DNA of 64,000 nucleotides from Caccocola faecigallinarum (lineage in GTDB: Bacteria; Synergistota; Synergistia; Synergistales; Synergistaceae), in contig DVGL01000029.1 in the NCBI GenBank assembly GCA_018712745.1, positions 1 through 64,000 of the forward strand, written 5' to 3'. This document shows positions 35,507-44,683 of the stretch, one piece after another (the stretch's first letter is position 1; each line of letters starts with the position of its first letter). Below the pieces are notes generated by a model. It was not told where the DNA came from. It did no database searches and saw only the letters and a program-made list of their open reading frames with translations. The translations under genes were made by a program, and so were the position numbers.

Positions 35507-36739
35507 TTAGAAAAGTATCTCTCTCTTAGCAGGCTCGGCGGAGGCGATGAGACGGCCCTTGTTGTAGGAGCGGAGCACCTCGCCCTTGCAGTTGAGCGCG
35601 TTGTAGAAGTTGTCGCCGTCGAGGATTATGAAGCTCGCGTCGTTGCCTTCGGCGATGCCGTAGCCGGAGAGGTGCAGCGTCTTCGCTGCGTTGTAAGTGC
35701 AGAGCTTGTAGGAGTCCATTATCTCCTGGTAGCCCATCATCTGGCAAACGTGGAGCCCCATGAAGATGACGTCGCGCATGTTGCCCGTTCCGAGCGGATA
35801 CCACGGGTCGAAGATGTCGTCGTGGCCGAACGAGACGTTGTTTCCGTTGGCGAGAAGCTCCTTGACGCGCGTTACGCCGCGGCGGCGCGGATATGTGTCG
35901 AAGCGTCCCTGCAGATGCGTGTTGACAAGCGGATTGCAGACGAAGTTTATGTCGCTCATGCGCAGCAGGCGGAAGAGCTTGCCGCAGTAGGCGTTGTTGT
36001 AGCTGTGCATCGCCGTCGTATGGCTCGCCGTCACCATGTCCTTCATGCCGCTTTCAAGGGCGCGCGCGGCGAGGACTTCAAGGCCTTTGGACTGTTCGTC
36101 GTCTATCTCGTCACAGTGCACGTCGACGAGCTTGCCGTATTTCTCCGCTATCTTCATGCAGTAGTTGACGGACTCGACGGAATATTCGCGCGTAAATTCG
36201 AAGTGCGGTATCGCGCCTACGCAGTCCGCGCCCATTTTGACGGAATCTTCGAGGAGCTGCTCGCCGTTCGGGTAGCTCATGATGCCCTCCTGCGGGAAGG
36301 CGACTATCTGGATGTTGACGAAGTCCTTGAGCTCCTCACGCAGCTCTATCATAGCCTCCATAGCGACGAGCGTCGGGTCGGTGACGTCTACGTGCGTGCG
36401 GACGTGCTGGACGCCGTTCGCGGCCTGCATGCGCACGGCGCGGCGGACGCGCTCCTTGACGTCCTCCTTCGAGAGCTTTTCCTTGCGCTTGCTCCAGCAC
36501 TCGATGCCCTCGAAGAGCGTGCCGGAAAGGTTCCACACGGGGTCGCCGGCCGTGAGGCAGGTGTCGAGGTGGACGTGGCTCTCGATGAAGGGCGGTATCG
36601 CGAGCTTGCCCGCGCCGTCTACGACCTCTTCGCCTTCGCGCGGCGTCAGGTTCTGCGCGATTTCCTCAAACTTTCCGTCCGTTACGCGGATGTCCTTCGC
36701 TTCCGTTGAGTTTTCGATGAAGATATTTTTTACGAGCAT
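35507..36739 (-). CDS. codA: Cytosine deaminase
   Basis: A 410-aa amidohydrolase of the CodA type: FIESHVHLDTCLTAGDP (first metal His pair), VRTHVDVTDPTLVAMEAM, VDVHCDEIDDEQS (metal His and catalytic Glu), TASHTTAMHSY and FGHDDIFDPWYPLGTGNM (metal Asp). It deaminates cytosine to uracil and ammonia for pyrimidine salvage. Located 26 bases after the permease gene codB. Confidence 0.95.
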   Translation of the reverse strand: MLVKNIFIENSTEAKDIRVTDGKFEEIAQNLTPREGEEVVDGAGKLAIPPFIESHVHLDTCLTAGDPVWNLSGTLFEGIECWSKRKEKLSKEDVKERVRRAVRMQAANGVQHVRTHVDVTDPTLVAMEAMIELREELKDFVNIQIVAFPQEGIMSYPNGEQLLEDSVKMGADCVGAIPHFEFTREYSVESVNYCMKIAEKYGKLVDVHCDEIDDEQSKGLEVLAARALESGMKDMVTASHTTAMHSYNNAYCGKLFRLLRMSDINFVCNPLVNTHLQGRFDTYPRRRGVTRVKELLANGNNVSFGHDDIFDPWYPLGTGNMRDVIFMGLHVCQMMGYQEIMDSYKLCTYNAAKTLHLSGYGIAEGNDASFIILDGDNFYNALNCKGEVLRSYNKGRLIASAEPAKREILF

Positions 36740-36765
36740 TGCGGAACAGTCCTTTCCTGAAATTT

Positions 36766-38025
36766 TTAGCCACGCTTCCCGCAGAGGCGGTCGGCGATTA
36801 CGAAGACGACCGCGGCGACGAAGAGCGAGTTGACGGGTTTGATGCCGGCGGTGACGAAGACGCCCACGAGCGAACCGGCGACGACCGCGAGTATCGCGGG
36901 CATGTTGACCGCGCGGATTTCGGCCTTCGCATTCTCCTCATACTCGTCGCGGTGCATGAAGTAGTGCAGGATGAGCACCGCGCCGACGGGCGGGATCATG
37001 CCGGAGAGCAGGTTCAGCATTCCGACGAAGTTGTAGTAGAGCCATACCGCGAGGCCCGTGCCTATCGCGCCGCTGACGAGGACGAGCGGCTTGTTCGGTA
37101 TCTTCGTGATGTTCGAGACGCCGAGGCCCGCGGTGTAGAGCGCGTTGTTGTTCGTCGTCCAGATGTTGAGGCCGAGCGTGAGCACCGCGGGAATCGCAAG
37201 CCCCTGGAGGATAAGCACGTCGAAAATGTCGGGCACGCCCGTGACCGCGCCGCCGACCGCGCCGAAGATCATCATTATCGAGTTGCCGACGAAGAAGGCG
37301 ACGACCGTCGCGATTACCGCGATGTATGGCGTTCTTGCGAAGCGCGTGAAGTTCGGCGTTGCGGTGCCGCCCGAGATGAAGGAGCCGACGACTATCGCGA
37401 TGCCCGCCGCGAGCGTGAGCGGCTTGTCGGGATTCTGCGCGAAGACGTTCATGAAGCCGCCGACCTCGTTGATGCCCCAGTTGACGGAGTAGACGCCGAG
37501 CACCGCGATGAGCGGCACGGCGATGCTGCCGAGCACCGCGAGCGCCTTGATGCCGAGGTAGGCCGTGACGGTCATGACGACGCCCGTTATGACGATGAGC
37601 GCCCACATCGGGACTGCGTTGTTGATGAGCCCCGCGACCGGAATCGCGAACATCGCGACGCCGACGCCGAACCAGCCTATCTGCGTGAAGCTGATGAGCG
37701 CGGAGGGGAGGAACGAGCCCTTGTCGCCGAACGAGCGGTGCGCGAGAAGGTCGAGCGTCAGCCCCGTGCGCTGGCCGATGTAGCCGAGCAGGCCGCAGTA
37801 GACGCCGAGGAAGGCGTTGCCGAGTATCATAGCGAAGAAGAATTTCTCAAGATTAAGTCCGATGCCGAGGTTTCCGCCCGCGGTCATGCTGGGCGAGAAG
37901 AATGTGAAGCCGACGAGGACGACCATCGCGGCCCAGAGCCCCTGCACCTTCATGGAGGCTGGAACTGCGGAGAGCGACCACTCGCTGTCTTCAACCGTTT
38001 TTTTCATTACTTGCTCTCTTGCCAT
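36766..38025 (-). CDS. codB: Cytosine permease
   Basis: A 419-aa NCS1-family transporter with about 12 helices. Features include GFTFFSPSMTAGGNLGIGL, GLLGYIGQRTGLTLDLLAHRSFG and NIWTTNNNALYTAGLGVSNI. It imports cytosine for the deaminase encoded next. The ATG at 38025 is chosen for its GGAG site nine bases upstream; a later ATG at 38007 is possible. A strong promoter and LacI-type operator precede it. Confidence 0.95.
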   Translation of the reverse strand: MAREQVMKKTVEDSEWSLSAVPASMKVQGLWAAMVVLVGFTFFSPSMTAGGNLGIGLNLEKFFFAMILGNAFLGVYCGLLGYIGQRTGLTLDLLAHRSFGDKGSFLPSALISFTQIGWFGVGVAMFAIPVAGLINNAVPMWALIVITGVVMTVTAYLGIKALAVLGSIAVPLIAVLGVYSVNWGINEVGGFMNVFAQNPDKPLTLAAGIAIVVGSFISGGTATPNFTRFARTPYIAVIATVVAFFVGNSIMMIFGAVGGAVTGVPDIFDVLILQGLAIPAVLTLGLNIWTTNNNALYTAGLGVSNITKIPNKPLVLVSGAIGTGLAVWLYYNFVGMLNLLSGMIPPVGAVLILHYFMHRDEYEENAKAEIRAVNMPAILAVVAGSLVGVFVTAGIKPVNSLFVAAVVFVIADRLCGKRG

Positions 38026-38059
38026 AAAAAGACGCTCCGTTTCTTTGATTTCTAAGCTA

Positions 38060-38075
38060 TGCAACCGATTGTGCA
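38060..38075. promoter_or_regulatory. Putative PurR/LacI-type operator of codBA
   Basis: ATGCAACCGATTGTGC contains the LacI-family core CAANCGNTTG and matches 10 of the 12 fixed positions of the E. coli PurR box. It sits just downstream of the predicted codB transcription start. In E. coli codBA is a known PurR target; which regulator acts here is unknown. Confidence 0.55.
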
Positions 38076-38087
38076 AGCCGAAGGGCA

Positions 38088-38115
38088 TTATACAACGAAA
38101 CGTGCTTTTTACAAA
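38088..38115 (-). promoter_or_regulatory. codBA promoter
   Basis: On minus, TTGTAA (38115-38110) and TATAAT (38093-38088) with 16-base spacing. Transcription would begin near 38081, immediately before the operator-like site. Confidence 0.75.
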
Positions 38116-38232
38116 GGGGGATTAGGTATATTTTTCTCTTTTGTTTCTTTCGCGGAAATTACGGGCGAACCGCAGCGCGGCGCGCTATACTTGAATCAAG
38201 CCAAGAAACACAGCCGTTAAGGAGGAATTGAC

Positions 38233-38631
38233 ATGATGGATGAAAAAATAGTGAATCTGCTCAAAAACCAGCTTTGGTATCTCGCGACCTGCGACGGCGG
38301 CGAGCCGAACGCCGTGCCGGTAGGCTTCAAGAAGGTCGCGGAGGACGGGACGCTGCTCATAGGCGACGTATTTTTCAAGGTTACGCTGAAGAACCTGCTC
38401 GCGAACGCGAACGTCTCTATCTCCGCCTGCGACGCCGCGTCGGGCGAAGGCTATCAGGTCAAGGGCACGGCGGAATATTTCACGGACGGCCCCGTCTTCG
38501 AGGAGATAAAGGCGCTCGGCGAAGAGCTCTTCCACGGCAAGCTCGCGCCAAAGGGCGCGGTGCGCGTCACTCCGCGCAAGGCGATCGTCACGACGCCCGG
38601 CCCCGACAACAACAAGGTGACGGAGTACTAA
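38233..38631 (+). CDS. Pyridoxamine 5'-phosphate oxidase-fold protein
   Basis: A 132-aa split-barrel flavin-binding-type protein. WYLATCDGGEPNAVPVGFKKV is the typical first strands of small PNPOx-like proteins, with FFKVTLKNLLANANVSIS and a C-terminal VTPRKAIVTTPGP. Binding of FMN, F420 or heme cannot be told from sequence. AAGGAGG lies seven bases before the ATG, and a terminator follows. Divergent from codBA with no obvious functional link. Confidence 0.82.
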   Translation: MMDEKIVNLLKNQLWYLATCDGGEPNAVPVGFKKVAEDGTLLIGDVFFKVTLKNLLANANVSISACDAASGEGYQVKGTAEYFTDGPVFEEIKALGEELFHGKLAPKGAVRVTPRKAIVTTPGPDNNKVTEY

Positions 38632-38657
38632 GCTCCACGCGCTCCCGCAAAACACAG

Positions 38658-38694
38658 AACGGCCCAAAGGACGGCGAATCCTTCGGGCCGTTTT
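38658..38694 (+). terminator. Rho-independent terminator
   Basis: AACGGCCC and AAGGA pair with TCCTT and GGGCCGTT, followed by TTTT, 26 bases after the pyridoxamine-oxidase-like gene. Confidence 0.8.
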
Positions 38695-38767
38695 CGCATC
38701 CTGCGGCGCGTGCTATATTAGGCGTGAAATTTATCCGCGCGCGGACGCGGAAGACGGAGGGCTGACG

Positions 38768-39493
38768 ATGGCGGACAAAACAGAAAAATCTCCGCTTCAG
38801 GCGGCGTTTGAGAAGAATCTTAAATTTTTGAATCAGGAGAGCTATCCCGAGGATTTCTTCCGCGGCCTCTTCGGCGGAAAACTTACGACCGTCGCGGCGG
38901 GCGCTGTAGATTTTCCGACGGGGCGCGTCGTTCTCGCAGACCCGCTCTATTATCTCGGCACGAAGTACGAGACGCGGCTCGACCGCACCATACCTGCGAG
39001 CAGCTATGACGTGGAGCTTGCTGTGCTGCGCTCGCCCGTCGCGGGAATCCGCGTCGCGGCGGCGCGGCTCGTAATAAGCTCCGCGCCCGTCGTGAGCCGC
39101 GAGATAGCGATGCCGGAGGGACGCAGGCGCGAGGAGCTCGGGCAGCCCGGCGTATGGACGTTCTTCGGCGTGGACGCCGGGCTCGCCTGTTTTGCAGACG
39201 CACGCACAGCGGAGGAATACCGCGCATTCGCGGAGCAATGGCAGGAAGAGAACCCGGAGGGCAATATTTACGAGGGTTACTTCGCGCGCCTCTTCGCGGA
39301 GAGCGCCGCAGCGCGTCCCGGCGTTCAGAGCGAGTACGGAGATTTCATCGCGTGGCGCGTGCCGGGAGGAAGCAGGCTGGCGATGTTCACGAGCGGCCTC
39401 GGCGACGGCATATACAGCGGTTACTGGGGGCTCGACGCGGACGGGAACGCCGCCGAGCTCGTCATACCTTTCATGAATCCGGAATTTTTCTAG
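38768..39493 (+). CDS. DUF4241 family protein
   Basis: A 241-aa soluble protein with the DUF4241 layout: DFPTGRVVLADPLYYLG, a PASSYDVELAVL strand, AAARLVISSAPVVSRE, FFGVDAGLACFAD and a C-terminal SRLAMFTSGLGDGIYSGYWG. The molecular function of the family is not established; members occur as single genes in scattered lineages and sometimes near polymorphic toxin or immunity loci, none of which are visible here. The ATG follows GGAGG by nine bases. Confidence 0.78.
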   Translation: MADKTEKSPLQAAFEKNLKFLNQESYPEDFFRGLFGGKLTTVAAGAVDFPTGRVVLADPLYYLGTKYETRLDRTIPASSYDVELAVLRSPVAGIRVAAARLVISSAPVVSREIAMPEGRRREELGQPGVWTFFGVDAGLACFADARTAEEYRAFAEQWQEENPEGNIYEGYFARLFAESAAARPGVQSEYGDFIAWRVPGGSRLAMFTSGLGDGIYSGYWGLDADGNAAELVIPFMNPEFF

Positions 39494-39521
39494 GACTCCG
39501 CATAGATTCCGCAGATACGAA

Positions 39522-39550
39522 AGCGCCGCCGCAATTTACGCGGCGGCGCT
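39522..39550. terminator. Terminator between DUF4241 gene and hydrogenase cluster
   Basis: An 11-bp GC stem (AGCGCCGCCGC / GCGGCGGCGCT) with a seven-base loop between two converging transcripts; T-runs on both sides are short. Confidence 0.65.
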
Positions 39551-39575
39551 GATTTGTATATTCTCGCCTAAATTC

Positions 39576-39821
39576 CTACTTAACGAGCGGCATTACCGTC
39601 TCTTCGAAGAATTTGTGCGCTGTCTCGGGCGCGACGCTGTATATTTTGCCGTCGATGTCTACCGAGACGCCGTGCTCGCAGTTGCCGAGGCAGAAGGAGC
39701 CCGTGAGGTTTATCCTGTCGTGCAGGCCGCGCGCCTCTATCTCGTGCTGGAAGTACTGGAGGACGTTGTAGGCCCCTTTCAGATAGCAGGAGGTTCCGTT
39801 GCAGATTTTTATGGAAACCAT
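39576..39821 (-). CDS. Small [2Fe-2S] thioredoxin-like ferredoxin of the hydrogenase cluster
   Basis: An 81-aa protein with four Cys in a thioredoxin-like ferredoxin pattern (ICNGTSCYLKG ... GSFCLGNCEHG), which should bind one [2Fe-2S] cluster. It directly abuts hydA and is the last gene of the operon, so it probably supplies electrons to, or is an accessory of, the hydrogenase complex. Confidence 0.85.
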   Translation of the reverse strand: MVSIKICNGTSCYLKGAYNVLQYFQHEIEARGLHDRINLTGSFCLGNCEHGVSVDIDGKIYSVAPETAHKFFEETVMPLVK

Positions 39822-41522
39822 TTATTCCGCCTCCTTCGCGCCGTAATGGACGTGGAGCAGCTCGTGAACCTTGCCTTTGAGCAGGCCGTTGTAGAGCGAA
39901 ATCATCAGCGGGTTTTCCTCGGAGCGCTTGATGCTCGACATTCTGTCGGTCGAGTAGAGGCCCTTGCCGCGCAGCTCCTTTTCATCGCGCAGCGCGAAGG
40001 GCTGGCCCGCGCCGCAGACGCAGCCGCCCGGGCAGGCCATGACCTCGACGAAGTCGTAGTGCTCGCCGGCCTTGATTCTCTCGATTATTTTGCGCGCGTT
40101 GCCGAGGCCGCTGACGACCGCTATTTTCAGCGTGCGATCGCCGTAGGCCACCTCGGCCTCCTTGACGCCCTCGTCGCCGCGGACGCCCTTGAAGGCTATC
40201 GCGCGCAGGGCCGCGGGCGATTTGTCGGAGGTTATGCGGCGCAGCACGGCTTCCGTGACGCCGCCCGTGACGCCGAAGATTACGCCCGCGCCGCTCATCG
40301 TGCCGAAGGGCATGTCTACGGCCTCGGGCTCGAGCTCGTCGAATACGATGCCCGATTCCTTTATCATCTGTATGAGTTCCTGCGTCGTTATGACGAAGTC
40401 CGTGTCTGGGCCGGCCTCGCTGCGGAATTCCTCGCGCGCCGCCTCGGCCTTCTTCGCGGTGCAGGGCATGACGGCGACGTGGTAGTGCTTGCGCGGCGAA
40501 TGCTTGTGGTTTTCCTTTATGACGGAGGCGAACATCTGCATCGGCGAGCGGCAGGTCGAAAGGTAGGGCACGACCTCGGGCATATTCTTCTCGCAGAAGT
40601 TCACCCACGCGGGGCAGCAGGAGGTGAAGAGCGGCATTTCGTCCGTGCCGCCGTTCGCGAGTTTTTCGAGGAACTCGGCGGACTCTTCGAGCACCGTGAG
40701 GTCGGCTCCCGTCGAGGTGTCGAAAACCTCGTTGAAGCCCATGCGGCGCAGCGCGGCGACTATGCGGCCCATAGCGTTCTCTCCGCCGCCTATGCCGAAC
40801 TCCTCGCCTATCGCGACGCGCACGGCGGGCGCTATCTGGACGGAGACACGCGCCTTCTTGTCGTCAAGAGCCTTCCAGACCTTCGCGGTGTCGTTCTTAA
40901 CGACTATCGCGCCGGTCGGGCAGACCGCGGCGCACTGTCCGCAGCCGACGCAGTTGCTTTCGGCTATCGGGATGTCGAAGACGGTGCTTATCGTCATCTT
41001 CGAGCCGCGGCGCGCGAAGTCTATCGCGCCGACGCTCTGTATCTCGTTGCACATTCTGACGCAATCGCCGCAGAGGATGCACTTGTTGTGGTCGCGCGAT
41101 ATGCAGAGCGACGAGTCGTCGCGACGCGGCTCGGCCGCGCCGTTCGGGAAGCGCACGCCCTCGATGTTGAAGCGCATCGCTAGGTCCTGGAGCTTGCATT
41201 TACCGTTGTTGTGGCATGTCGTGCAGTCGCGGCAGTGGTCGGCGAGCAGCAGCTCGAGTATCATCTTACGGTATTTGCGCAGCCGCTCCGTGTTCGTCCA
41301 TATCTCCATGCCCTCCTTTGGCGGCGTGGAGCAGGCGGCGTCGAGGCCGCCCCATTTGTTCTCGACCATGCACATGCGGCATGCGCCGTAAATCGACAAT
41401 TCCGAGTAGTAGCAGAAGGTCGGGAGCTGGATGCCCGCCTTGCGTATGACTTCGAGGACGTTTTTCTCTCCCGCTATCTCGACGGGGATTCCGTCTATCG
41501 TCATATATTTTTTCTGTTCCAT
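39822..41522 (-). CDS. hydA: NAD-linked [FeFe]-hydrogenase catalytic subunit
   Basis: A 566-aa subunit: an N-terminal plant-type [2Fe-2S] domain (FCYYSELSIYGACRMCMVEN ... AACSTP), a His-containing [4Fe-4S] domain (HCRDCTTCHNNGKC), two 4Fe-4S clusters (CILCGDCVRMCNE, CVGCGQCAAVCPTGA) and the H-cluster domain with L1 TSCCPAW, L2 MPCTAKK and L3 MACPGGCVCGAGQP. All H-cluster Cys ligands are present. With the NuoF- and NuoE-like subunits it forms an NAD(H)-dependent, possibly electron-bifurcating, complex that makes or consumes H2. Start ATG with GGAGG upstream. Confidence 0.96.
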   Translation of the reverse strand: MEQKKYMTIDGIPVEIAGEKNVLEVIRKAGIQLPTFCYYSELSIYGACRMCMVENKWGGLDAACSTPPKEGMEIWTNTERLRKYRKMILELLLADHCRDCTTCHNNGKCKLQDLAMRFNIEGVRFPNGAAEPRRDDSSLCISRDHNKCILCGDCVRMCNEIQSVGAIDFARRGSKMTISTVFDIPIAESNCVGCGQCAAVCPTGAIVVKNDTAKVWKALDDKKARVSVQIAPAVRVAIGEEFGIGGGENAMGRIVAALRRMGFNEVFDTSTGADLTVLEESAEFLEKLANGGTDEMPLFTSCCPAWVNFCEKNMPEVVPYLSTCRSPMQMFASVIKENHKHSPRKHYHVAVMPCTAKKAEAAREEFRSEAGPDTDFVITTQELIQMIKESGIVFDELEPEAVDMPFGTMSGAGVIFGVTGGVTEAVLRRITSDKSPAALRAIAFKGVRGDEGVKEAEVAYGDRTLKIAVVSGLGNARKIIERIKAGEHYDFVEVMACPGGCVCGAGQPFALRDEKELRGKGLYSTDRMSSIKRSEENPLMISLYNGLLKGKVHELLHVHYGAKEAE

Positions 41523-41526
41523 CGGG

Positions 41527-43404
41527 CTATCCCTCCTTCACCGCGTGGAACGGGCAGGCCGTCACGCAGGCTCCGCATTTGATGCATTTGTCCCTGTCTA
41601 TGACGAAGGGCTTCTTTATCTCTCCGCTGATTGCGCCGACGGGGCATCCGCGCGCGCACTTCGAGCAGCCCTTGCAGAGCTCGGGGTCTATGCTGAAGCT
41701 CTTGAGCTTCGCGCAGGCTCCGACGGGGCAGTATTTTTTGTAGATGTGCGCCTCGTACTCATCGCGGAAGTTCTTTATCGTGCTGACGACGGGCAGGGCC
41801 GCGGTCTTGCCGAGGCCGCAGAGCGCCGTGTGCGAAATCATGTCTGCAAGCTCGAGCAGCAGCTCGATGTCGCCGTCGCGGCCTTCGCCCGCGACTATGC
41901 GTTCGAGTATCGCGAGCATCTGTTTCGTGCCGCCGCGGCAGGGGACGCACTTTCCGCAGGATTCGTTCTGCGTGAAGTTCATGAAGAAGCGCGCGACCTC
42001 GACCATGCAGGTCTTGCTGTCCATGACGACGAGTCCGCCGGAGCCTATCATAGCGCCCGCCGCAGAGAGCGAGTCGAAGTCGAGCGGGAGGTCAAGGTCT
42101 TTCTCCGTGAGGCAGCCGCCGGACGGCCCGCCTATCTGGACGGCCTTGAAGTCCGCGCCGCCTCTCATGCCGCCGCCGACCTCGAAGACTATCTCGCGCA
42201 GCGTCGTGCCCATCGGCACTTCTATAAGTCCAGTGTTCTCTATGTTGCCCGTAAGCGCGAAGGCTTTCGTGCCGGGGCTTTTTTCGGGGCCGAGCGACTT
42301 GTACCACTCGACGCCGTTGTTGATGATGAGCGGGACGTTGGCGAAGGTCTCGACGTTGTTCAGCACCGTAGGGCTGTCGAATAGCCCGTGCTCGACCGTG
42401 CGCGGCGGCTTGACGCGCGGCATTCCGCGCTTGCCCTCGATGGAGGCCGTCAGAGCGCTGCCCTCGCCGCAGACGAAAGCGCCCGCTCCGCGGTTGATGT
42501 GAATGCGGAACGAGAAGCCGCTGCCCAGGATATTATCCCCGAGCAGCCCGAACTCCTCCGCCTGCGCGATGGCCGTGCGAAGGCGCGAGACCGCCATCGG
42601 GTACTCGGCGCGCACGTAGATATACCCGTTCGCCGCGCCGCAGGCGAGCCCCGCAATCATCATGCCCTCGAGCATACGGTGCGGGTCGCCCTCCATTATC
42701 GAGCGGTCCATGAACGCGCCGGGGTCTCCCTCGTCGCCGTTGCAGACTATATACTTGTTTGCGGCCTTCTGGCGGCGCACCTGGCTCCACTTGCGTCCGG
42801 TCGGGAAGCCGCCGCCTCCGCGCCCGCGCAGGTTCGAGTCGGAAATCATCTGCACAATCTCTTCGCCGTCCATGTCGAACAGCGCCGTCTCGAATGCGCG
42901 GTAGCCGCCGATGCCGAGATATTCTTTAATTGAAGTCGCGTCGATGTGCCCGCAGTGCTCGAGCACGTGGCGCGTCTGCTTCTTGTAGAACGGGATTTCC
43001 TCCTGCTTTTTGAAAACCTCGCCGTGCTTCGCATAGGCGAGGCGCTCTATATGCTCGCCGCCGATGATGGTCTTTTCCACTATCTCTTCGCAGTCGGCGG
43101 GCTTCACCTTGACGTAGAGCCAGCCCTGCGGCTCGATGCGGACGAGCGGCCCCATTTCGCAGAAGCCGTGGCAGCCGGATTTTTTGAGGCCTACGGAATC
43201 GTCGTGCGGCTCCTCCGCGAGCTCGACCTCTACCTTGAGGCCGTGCGCTTCCATAATTTTCCTGAGTTCGTCGTAGATGACGAGAGAGCCGCTCGAAATG
43301 CAGCCCGTACCGGCGCAGATGAGTATTTTCTTCTTTTCACCGGCGAGGCTCGCCGCGTACTCTTCCCTCAGCTTCCGAAGCTCTTCGCGCGTTTTGATAA
43401 TCAT
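41527..43404 (-). CDS. hydB: NAD-linked [FeFe]-hydrogenase flavoprotein subunit (NuoF-like)
   Basis: A 625-aa subunit: an N-terminal thioredoxin-like [2Fe-2S] domain (CAGTGCISSGS ... GCHGFCEMGP), the FMN site LRGRGGGGFPTGRKW, the NADH site GAGAFVCGEGSALTASIEG, the N3-type cluster ESCGKCVPCRGGT and a C-terminal 2[4Fe-4S] ferredoxin domain (CKGCSKCARGCP, CIKCGACVTACP). It exchanges electrons between NAD(H), ferredoxin and HydA. Four bases separate it from hydA. Confidence 0.96.
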   Translation of the reverse strand: MIIKTREELRKLREEYAASLAGEKKKILICAGTGCISSGSLVIYDELRKIMEAHGLKVEVELAEEPHDDSVGLKKSGCHGFCEMGPLVRIEPQGWLYVKVKPADCEEIVEKTIIGGEHIERLAYAKHGEVFKKQEEIPFYKKQTRHVLEHCGHIDATSIKEYLGIGGYRAFETALFDMDGEEIVQMISDSNLRGRGGGGFPTGRKWSQVRRQKAANKYIVCNGDEGDPGAFMDRSIMEGDPHRMLEGMMIAGLACGAANGYIYVRAEYPMAVSRLRTAIAQAEEFGLLGDNILGSGFSFRIHINRGAGAFVCGEGSALTASIEGKRGMPRVKPPRTVEHGLFDSPTVLNNVETFANVPLIINNGVEWYKSLGPEKSPGTKAFALTGNIENTGLIEVPMGTTLREIVFEVGGGMRGGADFKAVQIGGPSGGCLTEKDLDLPLDFDSLSAAGAMIGSGGLVVMDSKTCMVEVARFFMNFTQNESCGKCVPCRGGTKQMLAILERIVAGEGRDGDIELLLELADMISHTALCGLGKTAALPVVSTIKNFRDEYEAHIYKKYCPVGACAKLKSFSIDPELCKGCSKCARGCPVGAISGEIKKPFVIDRDKCIKCGACVTACPFHAVKEG

Positions 43405-43405
43405 A

Positions 43406-43885
43406 TTAAAGCTCCTTCCTGAGAGCCGCGACCAGCTCCGCCGCCTTGTCCGGCGTCATCGCGGGATGCACCTCGTCGTTGACCGTGAGCACCGGCGCAA
43501 GTCCGCAGGCTCCGAGGCACGAGACCGTCTCCACCGTGAAGCCGAGGTCGTCGGTCGTCACCTTCTTGTCCGTCAGGCCGAGCTCCGCGCGGACCCGCTC
43601 GAGAATCGGGATGGAGCCGCGCACGTGGCATGCCGTCCCGTCGCAGACCTTGATGACGAACTTCCCCTTCGGATTAAGGGAAAAGTTCTCATAGAAAGTC
43701 GCGACGCTGTAAATGCGCGCCTCGGGCATCCCGAGCTTCTTTGAAAGATAGGGAAAGATCTCGCGCGGCAGATAGCGGTAATGCTCCTGAATCTCCTGGA
43801 GTATCGCGATGACCGCCGTCGCCTGCGCGCCGTGCCCTTCGACTATCTTATCGACGAGCGCGTAGTCAAAATTCTCCGTCACCAT
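43406..43885 (-). CDS. hydC: NAD-linked [FeFe]-hydrogenase NuoE-like subunit
   Basis: A 159-aa NuoE-type protein with the [2Fe-2S] Cys set in VCDGTACHVRGS and SCLGACGLAP. It pairs with HydB in the complex. ATG at 43885 with AGAGGG six bases upstream; an ATG two codons earlier sits directly on the ribosome site. First gene of the hydCBA-ferredoxin unit, about 105 bases after rex. Confidence 0.95.
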   Translation of the reverse strand: MVTENFDYALVDKIVEGHGAQATAVIAILQEIQEHYRYLPREIFPYLSKKLGMPEARIYSVATFYENFSLNPKGKFVIKVCDGTACHVRGSIPILERVRAELGLTDKKVTTDDLGFTVETVSCLGACGLAPVLTVNDEVHPAMTPDKAAELVAALRKEL

Positions 43886-43990
43886 ACACATCCCTCTCTA
43901 TACGCTTTGATTTGTGGAAGCCCCGCGACCCCCGTAACCCCAATCGCGCGGCATAGGATATTGCGCGCCGGCGGCCTGCGCCGGAGCGGC

Positions 43991-44647
43991 CTACTCCCCG
44001 CGGCTAAGCTGGCTCAGTCTGCCCGACAAAGCCGCGAACGAGGCCGCAAGATTTTCGTTGGTAACAATGACGCCCGGCGGGAGCGTCAGACGGACGGGCG
44101 CGAAATTCCATATCGCGCGCACGCCGCCCGCCGTCAGCGCGTCGCAGGCGCTCTGCGCCGCCGCCGCGGGCGCCGTTATTATACCGATATGCACGCCGAG
44201 ACGCGAGCAGAGCTCCGAAATGCGCGAGGCGTGGAAAATCTCCTTGCCCGCTACAGTCGTACCGACCACCTCGGGAGACGTGTCGAAGCCCGCGATTATC
44301 GAAAGGCCGTAGCTGCCGAAGCCGCCGTAAGAAAGCAGCGCGCGCCCGAGATTGCCGACGCCCGCGACGACCGCCTCATGCGCGTTCTTGCAGCCGAGGA
44401 AATCCTCCATATCGTCAATGAGCCCGTCGAGCGCGAAGCCGATGCGCGGATTGCCGTCGACCTTCGAGACCGAGGCGAGATCCTTGCGCACCTGCACCGG
44501 ATGAAGCCCGAGCTCCCCCGCGAGAAAAGCCGCGGAAACATAAGCGCCGCCATCGGCCTTGATTTTTTTCAGTAATTCGAGATAAACAGGCATACGCTGA
44601 AGAGACTGCCTTGAAATGCTGAGAGGTTTAGCTTCCCGCGACGTCAT
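43991..44647 (-). CDS. rex: Redox-sensing transcriptional repressor Rex
   Basis: A 218-aa Rex: an N-terminal winged helix (MPVYLELLKKI ... VSAAFLAGELGLHPVQVRKDL) and a Rossmann domain with VVAGVGNLGRALLSYGGF. Rex senses NADH/NAD+ and represses fermentative genes. It lies directly upstream of the hydrogenase genes on the same strand, so it very likely controls them and itself. No canonical TTGTGA-type Rex box was found around it. Confidence 0.95.
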   Translation of the reverse strand: MTSREAKPLSISRQSLQRMPVYLELLKKIKADGGAYVSAAFLAGELGLHPVQVRKDLASVSKVDGNPRIGFALDGLIDDMEDFLGCKNAHEAVVAGVGNLGRALLSYGGFGSYGLSIIAGFDTSPEVVGTTVAGKEIFHASRISELCSRLGVHIGIITAPAAAAQSACDALTAGGVRAIWNFAPVRLTLPPGVIVTNENLAASFAALSGRLSQLSRGE

Positions 44648-44683
44648 ACCCCTTCACTCCCCGTCCTATTATGACCGCCGTTC

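Noticed and set aside
39576..43885. Reading the NuoE/NuoF-like genes as part of respiratory complex I
   Set aside because: The third subunit carries all H-cluster motifs (TSCCPAW, MPCTAKK, ACPGGC), so this is an [FeFe]-hydrogenase complex.
43886..43990. Canonical Rex operator (TTGTGA-type dyad) before hydC
   Set aside because: Only partial ACAA/CCACAA fragments are present; no dyad good enough to call.
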